The notes beneath the pieces were generated by a model, which did no database searches, was not told the DNA's origin, and worked only from the letters and a program-made list of their open reading frames with translations. Shown here piece after piece: positions 24,555 through 32,372 of a stretch of 64,000 bases of DNA. This DNA is from Flagellimonas aurea (GTDB lineage Bacteria; Bacteroidota; Bacteroidia; Flavobacteriales; Flavobacteriaceae). The position numbers and the translations under genes were made by a program. The stretch lies in assembly GCF_017313785.1 (NCBI RefSeq), contig NZ_JAFLNL010000002.1, positions 62,001 through 126,000 of the forward strand, given 5' to 3'. The number at the start of each line of letters is the position of its first letter. Within the stretch, counting starts at the first letter, position 1.

Positions 24555-24914
24555 TTATGCGCATATTCTTACTTTGTTGAGACCACAGTACTTTTGTCCA
24601 CCGCACGAACCTTGCAGGAAAGATTTTTTCTTTAAAAAATAACTTCCCCCATAAATTTCGGTCACCTCGTTGTTGCTCAACACGGTAACAGAAATGTTTA
24701 TCATTAATTTGAAATCATCACAATAGTAATATGTTTTTCTACTCCTGCTATAACATATAGCAGCATTTAAATGTTTTAGCTCCTCTACAAGCTGGTACAC
24801 TTTACGTTCGCTGATGCCCATAAGGGCTGCCAGTTCTTTGGGAGTGCCCGTATTTTCACCTTCAATGAGCAAGTGTAGACGTTGCAGACGTTCAAGGTTC
24901 TTAATGTTGTTCAT
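24555..24914 (-). CDS. Small HTH regulator with double-glycine leader and Cys tail (B)
   Basis: 119 residues from ATG 24914 (MNNIKNLERLQRLHLLIEG); an upstream start at 24956 lacks family support. The HTH domain (about 4-65) reads NTGTPKELAALMGISERKVY and is homologous to regulator A. At 79-90 lies LSNNEVTEIYGG, a perfect C39 leader pattern (L-12, S-11, E-8, V-7, I-4, GG). A 29-residue tail follows with cysteines 104, 110 and 118 (SCGGQKYCGLNKVRICA) and net positive charge. The DNA-binding protein thus carries a predicted peptidase site and a peptide-like tail. It lies between the HlyD adaptor (55 bp) and the peptide genes. Regulator role likely; processing untested. Confidence 0.75.
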   Translation of the reverse strand: MNNIKNLERLQRLHLLIEGENTGTPKELAALMGISERKVYQLVEELKHLNAAICYSRSRKTYYYCDDFKLMINISVTVLSNNEVTEIYGGSYFLKKKSFLQGSCGGQKYCGLNKVRICA

Positions 24915-24969
24915 ATAATTTGAGGATTTTATACTAATTATTTTCCAGTAAATCAAGTTTGCACTTATG

Positions 24970-26130
24970 TCAATAATCTTTTTTCTCTTTTGAAGAAGGA
25001 TTCATCCAATCGTCAACCTTGTCATATAAGAGCTGGTACAGGGTCCTTTCGGTGAGTTCAAAGCGAGCATTAAAAGTCATCCCCTTTTTTATGGTTCCCT
25101 TTGCTCCATTTTTAAGTTCCAAAAACTCCTCGTTTATCTGACATCTCATCTTAAAAATTGGTTGCTCATTGATCAATTCTATATCTTCCGAAATCTCCAA
25201 GATTCTTCCCGTTGCCAAGCCCCATTGGTTGTAGTTAAAGGCGTCTATCTGAAAATTAACTGGTTTTGACTTGTCGATAAGTCCTATATCCAGTGGGCTC
25301 ACATAACATTCGGCCAACAACCTTGTATCGGGGGATATCTCAGCCAACAAGGCTCCAGATGTTACAATACTGCCCCTTTCAATCCCCATTGGATTCACTA
25401 TGGAACCCGTTACAGGGGCGGTAACTATATGTTCATTTTTACTCTGTAAATATTGGGAGTTTTTGTTTTGGGTAATTTCCAATTCATTCTTCAACGCTGT
25501 CAAACTGGACTCCCATGTGTTGAATTGTTGCTTTTTGAACTGATTAAAAGCATTTAAGGCTAAATCATATTCCAATTTGATGTTTTCAAACTCAGCTTTT
25601 GCAATCACCCCTTTGTCCAAAAGTTTGTGATTACGGTCAAAATCAATTTTTAATTTCTTTATTCGAGTTTTATGTTCAAAGGAGACTTCTATAAACTGAA
25701 AATACTCCTTTTGGTATTTTGCCGATTGAATGCTATCGCTTAATACTGGCCTTTGGGTCAAAAGATATTGTAGGTCCCCTATTTCTTCCGATAACCTTTT
25801 TGTATCATATGTGGTAAGGGCAATTTGTTCATTGAGCACGTTGTTCTGAATGATTAGCAATACATCCCCTTTGTTTACATATGTATTACTTTGGATGTTG
25901 GAAAACAATACTTTTCCCGAATTAAGACTTGTTATGGCAATACGTTCCTTAGAAGGTTTGACCAAGCCTTGTGCATTTTTATAGATTTTCACCTTTAAAA
26001 AAGGCATAGCGCAGATAGCCAACAGGGTAGTAGTTAATATTATTCCATAAACCACCCTGCTCTTCACCCCATTTTTAGGAATGTAAGATTGAATTGTATT
26101 ATCAATAATTTCTTTAGGAAAAATTTGCAT
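24970..26130 (-). CDS. HlyD-family adaptor of the peptide exporter
   Basis: 386 residues. A short cytoplasmic N-terminus is followed by one membrane segment (about 27-43, VYGIILTTTLLAICAMP), a biotinyl-lipoyl-like half (GKVLFSNIQSNTYVNKGDVLLII), a long coiled-coil hairpin (about 110-225), the second lipoyl half (IVTAPVTGSIVNPMGIERGS) and a beta-barrel. This is the periplasmic membrane-fusion protein that joins a PCAT inner-membrane exporter to an outer-membrane TolC channel; no TolC gene is in the window. It is the first gene of the minus-strand locus, behind a near-consensus promoter and an 18-bp dyad. Confidence 0.9.
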   Translation of the reverse strand: MQIFPKEIIDNTIQSYIPKNGVKSRVVYGIILTTTLLAICAMPFLKVKIYKNAQGLVKPSKERIAITSLNSGKVLFSNIQSNTYVNKGDVLLIIQNNVLNEQIALTTYDTKRLSEEIGDLQYLLTQRPVLSDSIQSAKYQKEYFQFIEVSFEHKTRIKKLKIDFDRNHKLLDKGVIAKAEFENIKLEYDLALNAFNQFKKQQFNTWESSLTALKNELEITQNKNSQYLQSKNEHIVTAPVTGSIVNPMGIERGSIVTSGALLAEISPDTRLLAECYVSPLDIGLIDKSKPVNFQIDAFNYNQWGLATGRILEISEDIELINEQPIFKMRCQINEEFLELKNGAKGTIKKGMTFNARFELTERTLYQLLYDKVDDWMNPSSKEKKDY

Positions 26131-26161
26131 GGACTAAATATCCAAGCAAAAAAGACAGTGC

Positions 26162-26179
26162 ACAAACAGAGCTGTTTGT
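26162..26179. promoter_or_regulatory. 18-bp dyad at the transcription start of the peptide locus
   Basis: ACAAACAG (26162-26169), AG, CTGTTTGT (26172-26179): perfect 8-bp arms. It lies 7 nt downstream of the candidate -7 element and 32 bp upstream of the HlyD start, so it would cover about the first 20 transcribed bases. That is the position of a repressor operator. The two HTH regulators of the locus are the obvious candidates to bind it. Confidence 0.5.
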
Positions 26180-26186
26180 AATTTGT

Positions 26187-26217
26187 AAAAGCTAATTCAG
26201 ATTTATAAATCACCCAA
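26187..26217 (-). promoter_or_regulatory. Candidate promoter of the peptide-export locus
   Basis: On the minus strand TTG (26217-26215), 20 nt, then TAGCTTTT (26194-26187), a 7/8 match to TAnnTTTG at the standard spacing. Confidence 0.5.
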
Positions 26218-26269
26218 AATTCACAGGTTGATTTGTTTTTTTTGAACTAAGAATTGACCAAGTAGACCA

Positions 26270-27442
26270 CTACCCTTCCATCTTCCTGCGCTTCCGCTCT
26301 TTTGTAATCAAGGTAAGTTCCCTGGAAGTTTGTCCGGCCACGGAGGTATTCTCCTCTGCCCTTCTAATCAAATAAGGCATTACGTCACGAACAGGGCCAT
26401 AGGGTATATACTTAACCGAGCTGTATCCATGGGCCGCTAAGTTGTAGGTTATATGGTCGCTCATTCCAAACAATTGTCCGAACCAAATTCGGGAATCGTC
26501 GGGAGATACCTGCTTCTCCTCCATCAAATCCACTAGTTTTAAGGTGCTTTGCTCGTTGTGGGTTCCAGCGAAAATGGTAAAATACTCCAAGTGCTCCATC
26601 ATATAATCGATGGCTGCATCAAAATTTTCATCGGTCAATCGTTTGCTTTTACAGATAGGACTTTCATAACCTTTATCGTCTGCCCTGTCGTTCTCTTTCT
26701 CCATATAGGCACCACGCACCACTTTAGCGCCAATCTTGAAACCTTCTTCTTTGGCAGTTTCGTGTAATTTTATGATGTAGCCCATTCGGTCCCAACGGTA
26801 CATCTGAAAGGTGTTGAAGACAACTGCTTTTTCTTTATTGTACTTGCGCATCATGTTCAAAACCAAATCATCGGCTGCATCCTGCATCCAACTTTCCTCG
26901 GCATCAATCAAAAGGGAAACATCAAGGTTGTGGGCTTTTTGACAGACTTTTTCGAACCTGTTTACGATTCTTCCCCACTCTGCTTGTTCCTCTTCGGTCA
27001 ACTTGGTACCGGCAGTAACCTTTTCGAACAATTTAAACCTTCCAAAACCGGTAGGTTTAAAAACAGCAAAGGGCAAGGCGTCTTTTTCTTTGACAAAATC
27101 CAAGATTTCCAATGTTTTTTCCATGGCAAAATCAAACTGATTGTCCACTGATTTCCCCTCGGCCGAATAATCGAGTACAGAATAAACTCCGTTACCATAC
27201 ATATTATCTATAATGGGCAAACAGTCCTTTTCGTTCACGCCACCACAAAAATGGTCGAATACGGTGGTCCTGATCAATCCCTCTACAGGCAAATGGGCCT
27301 TTATGGCAACATTGGTCAAGGCGGTTCCTATCTTAACCAAGGGTTCTATGGAAATCATTTTAAAAAGAAAGTAAGCTCGCTCCAGTTGGGAGTCGGATTT
27401 AAGCTCAAAAGCTATTGCAGTGTTCTCGAAATTCGGTCGCAT
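26270..27442 (-). CDS. Proline dehydrogenase family protein
   Basis: FAD-dependent oxidation of proline to pyrroline-5-carboxylate, by family. 390 residues folding as a TIM barrel. Family segments: VFNTFQMYRWD, KVVRGAYMEKEN (the VRGAY substrate/FAD motif), FAGTHNEQSTL, FGQLFGMSDHITYNLA and the C-terminal PYLIRRAEENTS holding the paired Arg that binds proline. It is a monofunctional enzyme without the P5C dehydrogenase half. No partner gene is adjacent. It is separated from aroB by a 521-bp gene-free region. Confidence 0.92.
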   Translation of the reverse strand: MRPNFENTAIAFELKSDSQLERAYFLFKMISIEPLVKIGTALTNVAIKAHLPVEGLIRTTVFDHFCGGVNEKDCLPIIDNMYGNGVYSVLDYSAEGKSVDNQFDFAMEKTLEILDFVKEKDALPFAVFKPTGFGRFKLFEKVTAGTKLTEEEQAEWGRIVNRFEKVCQKAHNLDVSLLIDAEESWMQDAADDLVLNMMRKYNKEKAVVFNTFQMYRWDRMGYIIKLHETAKEEGFKIGAKVVRGAYMEKENDRADDKGYESPICKSKRLTDENFDAAIDYMMEHLEYFTIFAGTHNEQSTLKLVDLMEEKQVSPDDSRIWFGQLFGMSDHITYNLAAHGYSSVKYIPYGPVRDVMPYLIRRAEENTSVAGQTSRELTLITKERKRRKMEG

Positions 27443-27963
27443 TCAAAATTAGGCATTAAGACCCGCGGTCTTGGTTTCTATATTTTCTGATTTTTAATGC
27501 TTGGGGCTCGGGATTGATAAGCTTTAAGATGTATTCTTCTACATAATTCCTCAACTCAAAACATTGAAAACCAGAACAGTATTTCTTATTTTGAAAATGC
27601 CTTGTTATTGAACAAAAAGTCTATTCAAAACCTGTGCATTTACGCTTCCAAATATAGTCACGGAGATTCTATATTTTTGCACTGGAAAAGATAAAAATTA
27701 ACTTAAAACATGTAGATTTTTCCAATATGGATTCACAAGGAACTAGGTGGCCATCAGCAGAAAAAACAAATTAGTTCAGTGGGTATGGACTTCAGCCAAA
27801 CAGGGATTGCTATAAAAGTGACGAATTCTTTTTGTTAAGCAGCTTGTTCCGAATATAACATAATCAGCAAAAAAAGAATCAACCCTTTAAGATATTGATA
27901 TAAGTTAACCAACAAAGGGCTTAAATATAAAAATAGTCTTTATTTAGTGGTGTAATTAAAATT
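27443..27963. other. Gene-free divergent intergenic region
   Basis: 521 bp between the divergent proline dehydrogenase and aroB genes. I see no convincing ORF. Two -7-like boxes face apart: TATATTTG on the minus strand (27656-27649) and TATTTTTG on the plus strand (27672-27679), neither with a clear TTG 17-23 nt upstream. A small hairpin, AAGACC-CGC-GGTCTT, starts near 27458. The long 5' regions could hold regulatory RNA, but nothing specific was recognised. Confidence 0.4.
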
Positions 27964-29019
27964 ATGGAGTCGGTAAAATCACAATCCTACGAAGTTCACA
28001 TAAATGAATTGGCAAAAGCGGCGCTCAACCAACATATTGCCAATAAAAGTTATTCGAAAATATTCCTGTTGGTGGATGAAAACACCAAGGAGCATTGTTT
28101 ACCCATTTTTAAGGAAATCGTTGACCATACCATTGATTCCCTACTTGAAATAAAATCTGGTGAAGAAAATAAGCACATTCACACTTGTTTGCAACTTTGG
28201 GAAGATCTTTCCAATTTTGATGGCGACCGCAAAAGCCTCCTGATCAATCTTGGAGGTGGCGTACTGACCGATATGGGAGGTTTTGTCGCCTCCACCTTTA
28301 AACGTGGAATTGATTTTATCAATATCCCCACTACCCTGCTTTCTATGGTGGATGCTTCCATTGGTGGCAAGACGGGGGTTGATTTGGGTTCATTAAAAAA
28401 TCAAATAGGGGTCATCAATCAACCACAGATGGTTTTGATTTTTCCTGAATTCCTGAAAACGCTCGATGCACGCCAAACGAAAAGCGGATATGCGGAAATG
28501 CTGAAACATGGTCTCATCCGGGACAAGGCGTATTGGGAAGATATCGTAGCTAAAGGAGATTTTACGGATGCTGCTAGAATTCAACAATCCATTTCCATAA
28601 AAAATGAAGTGGTTCTACAAGACCCTACAGAACAAGGTCTGCGAAAGATCCTCAATTTTGGGCACACCTTGGGCCACGCTATCGAGTCGTACTGCTTGGA
28701 TAATCCAGATAAGAAAACATTGTTGCACGGGGAAGCAATTGCTGCCGGGATGATATTGGAAGGTTATTTATCGCATGAGCTTAGAGGGCTTTCAAAATTG
28801 GCGTTGGACGAAATCAAGAAGGCGTTCCTAACCTATTTTGACAAAGTCGAGTTTACCGAAGATGATATTGATGCAATTCTACAATTGCTCAAATACGATA
28901 AGAAGAATTCGCACGGCAATGTAAATTTTGTATTGCTCCAGGACATCGGGAATGCTGTTACGGACATAAAAATCCCTGAAGAATTATTTTCCAAAGCCTT
29001 CGCTTACTACAAGGAATAA
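27964..29019 (+). CDS. aroB: 3-Dehydroquinate synthase
   Basis: Second step of the shikimate pathway: DAHP to 3-dehydroquinate, NAD+ and divalent metal dependent, cytoplasmic. 351 residues. Motifs: nucleotide-binding GGGVLTDMGGFVASTFKRG, DASIGGKTGVDLGSLKNQIG, Lys/Glu segment SGYAEMLKHGL and the metal-binding His pair in NFGHTLGHAIES. Full length and intact. It appears monocistronic with its own upstream region. Confidence 0.95.
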   Translation: MESVKSQSYEVHINELAKAALNQHIANKSYSKIFLLVDENTKEHCLPIFKEIVDHTIDSLLEIKSGEENKHIHTCLQLWEDLSNFDGDRKSLLINLGGGVLTDMGGFVASTFKRGIDFINIPTTLLSMVDASIGGKTGVDLGSLKNQIGVINQPQMVLIFPEFLKTLDARQTKSGYAEMLKHGLIRDKAYWEDIVAKGDFTDAARIQQSISIKNEVVLQDPTEQGLRKILNFGHTLGHAIESYCLDNPDKKTLLHGEAIAAGMILEGYLSHELRGLSKLALDEIKKAFLTYFDKVEFTEDDIDAILQLLKYDKKNSHGNVNFVLLQDIGNAVTDIKIPEELFSKAFAYYKE

Positions 29020-29113
29020 ACTTTTTATATACTTCTTTTTTACGTTTACAACTCTTTGAGTTCATCGGATTCGAAAATTCCTAGTTTAGGGACACTTTTA
29101 ATAACTGACCATT

Positions 29114-29440
29114 ATGAAACGAATTTTGATAGACTACAAAAAGTTGAGCCATGATGTGGCTGCAAAATTAATTGACTCCTATCCTGATGGTTACGGGGAC
29201 GATGATATTATTACCATTAAAAAACCCACTGGGGAAGTAATCGATGCCGTGGAAGTTAGGACAGAAGACACTATCTACTTGGTAAAAATCAGTAAGAGTC
29301 TTTCTAATTTTATGGCCAATTTCGAGGAAACTATAGACAAGGAACTAGATAAGGAATTGATAGCCTCTGAATTTGAGGGGGACTCTTTTGAAAATCTTGA
29401 AACCGCCTCAGAAGATCTGAATGAGGAGGAGGACTATTGA
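29114..29440 (+). CDS. Conserved acidic protein, unknown function
   Basis: 108 residues, cytoplasmic by composition. The first 70 residues look like a small alpha/beta domain (RILIDYKKLSHDVAAKLIDS, ITIKKPTGEVIDAVEVRTED). The last 35 are very acidic (EEDY ending, many Glu/Asp). The stop is immediately followed by the convergent DinB gene stop with no gap. I recall the type as widespread in Flavobacteriaceae but know no function. A domain of this shape could bind a basic partner or nucleic acid mimic, but nothing shows it. Confidence 0.7.
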   Translation: MKRILIDYKKLSHDVAAKLIDSYPDGYGDDDIITIKKPTGEVIDAVEVRTEDTIYLVKISKSLSNFMANFEETIDKELDKELIASEFEGDSFENLETASEDLNEEEDY

Positions 29441-29959
29441 TCAATCAAGATAGCGTTCCTGAATTACACGAACATGATGTGCCTGATGCCCACATATAAT
29501 AAAACCAAGGGCTCTAACACTCATTTTGGAACCACTGGTTGTCCCCAGTCTCACCAACGCCTCATCATCAAATGAAGCAAATAGCGATATCGTAGCATCT
29601 CTTACCGTTTTATATTCGGTAATCAAATCTGTTTTTGAACGCTTTGCCGCATTGGAGAACGGAACATAGTCATCTTGATCAAAACCAGGTAAGGGAGTCT
29701 TGTCGTTTCGCGCAATACAAAGTGCCCTGTATTGGAAAATGCGTTCCGTATCTATTATATGCAACAATGCCTCAGCCAAGGACCATTTGCCCTCGGCATA
29801 GGCATAATTTAATCTGTCTTCTGGTATTTCTTCAAAAACGGACACAAGTGCTTTTTTTCCGTTTATTAACTCTTCAAGCAATTCCACATTGCCCAGCGCC
29901 ATAATATAGGTCTGGTAAAATGGATTGTATTCAGAAGATGGAAGTTCCGATAGTACCAT
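29441..29959 (-). CDS. DinB-family protein
   Basis: 172 residues forming the four-helix DinB/YfiT bundle. The metal-binding His triad is visible: ALLHIIDTERIFQYRAL (first His near 67) and the C-terminal GHQAHHVRVIQERYL. Related proteins act as thiol-dependent transferases or metal-dependent hydrolases; the substrate cannot be read. Conserved Trp in YAEGKWSLAEALLH is typical. It is followed upstream by an Lrp-type regulator 15 bp away in the same direction. Confidence 0.85.
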   Translation of the reverse strand: MVLSELPSSEYNPFYQTYIMALGNVELLEELINGKKALVSVFEEIPEDRLNYAYAEGKWSLAEALLHIIDTERIFQYRALCIARNDKTPLPGFDQDDYVPFSNAAKRSKTDLITEYKTVRDATISLFASFDDEALVRLGTTSGSKMSVRALGFIICGHQAHHVRVIQERYLD

Positions 29960-29974
29960 AAATATTATGAGGTG

Positions 29975-30454
29975 CTACAGCTCGTTGAAGATGGTGTGCA
30001 TCAAACGTCTCTTATCGTTGATGCTCTCTTCCAAGGAAATCATTGTTTCCGTTCTGCTGATACCTTCAATATCATCTATCTTAAAAATGATGTTTTTGGC
30101 ATGTGTAGTGTCCCGTGCACGGATTTTACAGAAAATATTGAACTTTCCTGTTGTAATGTGCGCTACGGTAACGTATGGTATTTGGCTCAACCTTTCCAAA
30201 ACAAATTTGGTTTGGTGTGTTTTTTCCAAGAAAATACCCACGTAGGCGATGAATGAATACCCTAGTTTTACGTAATCTAAGGTTAGGGAAGAACCTTTAA
30301 TGATTCCGGACTCTTCCATTTTTTTGACTCGGACATGAACCGTACCTGCAGAAATCAGCAATTTCTTTGCGATGTCCGTAAAGGGTGTACGGGTGTTATC
30401 GATTAACATATCCAAAATCTGATGATCTATCTCGTCTAGTTTAACTTTGTTCAT
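29975..30454 (-). CDS. Lrp/AsnC-family transcriptional regulator
   Basis: 159 residues. An N-terminal HTH (DEIDHQILDMLIDNTRTPFT, SAGTVHVRVKKMEESGII) is followed by a C-terminal RAM/ACT-like effector domain (LGYSFIAYVGIFLEKT, GKFNIFCKIRARDTTH) that binds amino acids. Full family length. A TACTTTTG box on the minus strand lies just upstream (30479-30472). Its targets are unknown; neighbours include DinB and M14 peptidase genes. Confidence 0.93.
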   Translation of the reverse strand: MNKVKLDEIDHQILDMLIDNTRTPFTDIAKKLLISAGTVHVRVKKMEESGIIKGSSLTLDYVKLGYSFIAYVGIFLEKTHQTKFVLERLSQIPYVTVAHITTGKFNIFCKIRARDTTHAKNIIFKIDDIEGISRTETMISLEESINDKRRLMHTIFNEL

Positions 30455-30471
30455 TACGTTGAATTTTGCAG

Positions 30472-30479
30472 CAAAAGTA
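30472..30479 (-). promoter_or_regulatory. Candidate -7 element TACTTTTG of the Lrp gene
   Basis: Exact match to TAnnTTTG on the minus strand, 18 bp upstream of the Lrp start. No clear TTG at the usual distance. Confidence 0.4.
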
Positions 30480-30553
30480 GTTAAAAAAGGAAATTTACGT
30501 AATAAAAATGGTTCTTTTTTAAATAATATGCAAGAACCTCCGATAAACTCCTT

Positions 30554-31657
30554 TTATTTATTGATTTTCAGTAGCAAATCGAGAATTTCTTTCTGGGAAG
30601 ATCTAAGCCCAAAATCCTTGGAATCAACACATTCTATGGTCCGGTGCCCATAAAAACCTTCTAACGGCCCAATTTCAGTAATCTCAGGCTGAAAAATGAT
30701 TTTTTTATCCTGCAACACTTCTTTATATCGAATTCCTACCCAATGCCCCTTCTCAAACTCGGCATTCACTACTTCGGGATGCTTCACTAAAACATCAAAA
30801 AATAGTTTGTCATTATTTGGAATGGAGAAATAATCCCCAGTTTTAAAGTCATTGATTCGGTCTTCCGAAATTATTCCGATAGCTTCTACAAGTGAGAAAA
30901 AAATAAGTTCCCGTGTTTTCTCTCGTTCATAATCCTTCGGATAATGGCCCGCTTCAAATAGAATGGTGGGCACACCCAACATTTGGAGGGTATCCCCTAT
31001 GCAATTGTCGTTGAAACCATCATCATATCGCCCCACCTGCCCAGGAATACGGGTCTGAAGCATATGGTTCATGGCAGCAATCAATTTCATGGCCATTTCG
31101 CGGTTTGTGGTTATGTGCCGTTCCTTATTGCTAGCAGGCGATAAAAACGATACTGTAGCTGGTTTGTTCGTTTTTCCTGCACTGAACAAGGTACGTTGGT
31201 CATGCAGGTTAAAGCAGAAATCGGGTTGGAATGATTCGAACAATTTTCGAAAAGCAATACTTTCAGGTTGCGTTAAATTTTTGGCATCGCGGTTAAGGTC
31301 AATATCATTGCTATTAACACGTGTGTATGCATTGGCGCCATCCGGATTCAGTATGGGTACTATCATAATGGTGCACGCTTTTAGTATATCAATTGCAGAA
31401 GGCTCATCAGACTGTAAAAAATTTACTAGGTCCCAGACCGCTTTTGTGGTTGTGGATTCATTGCCGTGCATTTGGGACCACATCAGAATCTTTTTGTCCC
31501 CCTTTCCCAATTGAAAAGCACTAATATCAACCCCATTGACGGATTTACCAATACAGTTCACAACCGATGAAATCTTGGCAAAACAGGGCCGTATGGATTC
31601 CATATTTATGTAGCGTCCTTGAATGGAGTTCTCTTTAAATAACGAATAATCGAGCAT
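30554..31657 (-). CDS. M14-family zinc carboxypeptidase-like protein
   Basis: 367 residues from ATG 31657 (MLDYSLFKENSIQGRY); a longer reading from 31729 adds a Lys/Tyr-rich, non-conserved stretch. M14/succinylglutamate-desuccinylase fold with metal ligands His and Glu in SQMHGNESTTTKA, NPDGANAYTRVN, DLNRDAKNL, third ligand in CFNLHDQRTLFS and catalytic Glu in LFEAGHYPKDYEREKTRE. No signal peptide is visible, so it may act in the cytoplasm on modified peptides or amino-acid conjugates. Substrate unknown. Confidence 0.85.
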   Translation of the reverse strand: MLDYSLFKENSIQGRYINMESIRPCFAKISSVVNCIGKSVNGVDISAFQLGKGDKKILMWSQMHGNESTTTKAVWDLVNFLQSDEPSAIDILKACTIMIVPILNPDGANAYTRVNSNDIDLNRDAKNLTQPESIAFRKLFESFQPDFCFNLHDQRTLFSAGKTNKPATVSFLSPASNKERHITTNREMAMKLIAAMNHMLQTRIPGQVGRYDDGFNDNCIGDTLQMLGVPTILFEAGHYPKDYEREKTRELIFFSLVEAIGIISEDRINDFKTGDYFSIPNNDKLFFDVLVKHPEVVNAEFEKGHWVGIRYKEVLQDKKIIFQPEITEIGPLEGFYGHRTIECVDSKDFGLRSSQKEILDLLLKINK

Positions 31658-31914
31658 AAGGTTTTGCAATTGAAGTTTACAAAAGTAACCATAGTTGAAT
31701 TTACAAATGTAAATAGACTTAATTATCAATTAATATACAATTGTAATCAGTCAAATAGTGTGGGGCGCCCTGAAATTGCATAATGTAAACAATAAAAATA
31801 ATTTAGAATTCAAATAATTGTTAATCAATGCCATAAAGATTTTTATATCAACTTATACATCAAATAAAATCACTGATAATTCCTTTGTTTTTTACAGTAT
31901 GAGATGTAATTTGG

Positions 31915-31922
31915 TATCTTTG
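31915..31922 (+). promoter_or_regulatory. Candidate -7 element TATCTTTG of the XRE gene
   Basis: Exact TAnnTTTG match 19 bp upstream of the GTG start at 31942. The nearest TTG lies 27 nt upstream, slightly outside the usual spacing. Confidence 0.45.
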
Positions 31923-31941
31923 ATCTGTAAAATTTACGTTT

Positions 31942-32340
31942 GTGAATAAAGAAATTGTCTCACGTATTGAAATGGTGATCGAACACCTAGAACTGTCGGT
32001 TTCTGCCTTTGCTGATGAGATTGGGGTGCAACGTTCAAGTATGTCTCATTTGCTTAATGGGAGAAATAAACCAAGTCTTGATTTTATCATGAAATTGGTG
32101 GACACCTACCCCGAAATCAAACTAGATTGGTTATTAAAAGGAAAAGGAAATTTTCCTGAAACAGATAATATTGAAGAAGAGCCTGTTGCTAAGAAGACTA
32201 ATCTTGAAATTGAAAATTTCAAGATTGAACCAACCAAAAGAGAATCTGTCATAGCACAAAAGCAATCCAAAGAACCCTATAAAATAGTTATGTTTTATTC
32301 GGATGGTACTTTTGATACATTCAACACAAAAAAGGATTGA
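31942..32340 (+). CDS. XRE-family HTH regulator
   Basis: 132 residues starting with GTG at 31942 (MNKEIVSRIEMVIEHLELS). The Cro/CI-type HTH occupies about 5-65 (SAFADEIGVQRSSMSHLLNG, WLLKGKGNFPET). The rest is an extended polar tail without a recognised effector domain, ending ALDTFNT-like residues. A promoter box lies just upstream. The stop overlaps the region where a lipoprotein gene begins. Target genes unknown. Confidence 0.85.
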   Translation: MNKEIVSRIEMVIEHLELSVSAFADEIGVQRSSMSHLLNGRNKPSLDFIMKLVDTYPEIKLDWLLKGKGNFPETDNIEEEPVAKKTNLEIENFKIEPTKRESVIAQKQSKEPYKIVMFYSDGTFDTFNTKKD

Positions 32341-32372
32341 CCCTTTCCGCTACATTCCGTTTCTTTGTGGTT

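Noticed and set aside
24597..24608. A second GG (SCGG, residues 103-106) in the tail of HTH-B as a cleavage site
   Set aside because: The residues before it (KKKSFLQGSCGG) do not fit the leader pattern at -4, -7 or -12.
27458..27480. Hairpin AAGACC-CGC-GGTCTT as a terminator
   Set aside because: It lies upstream of the proline dehydrogenase start and has no proper T-run in either direction.
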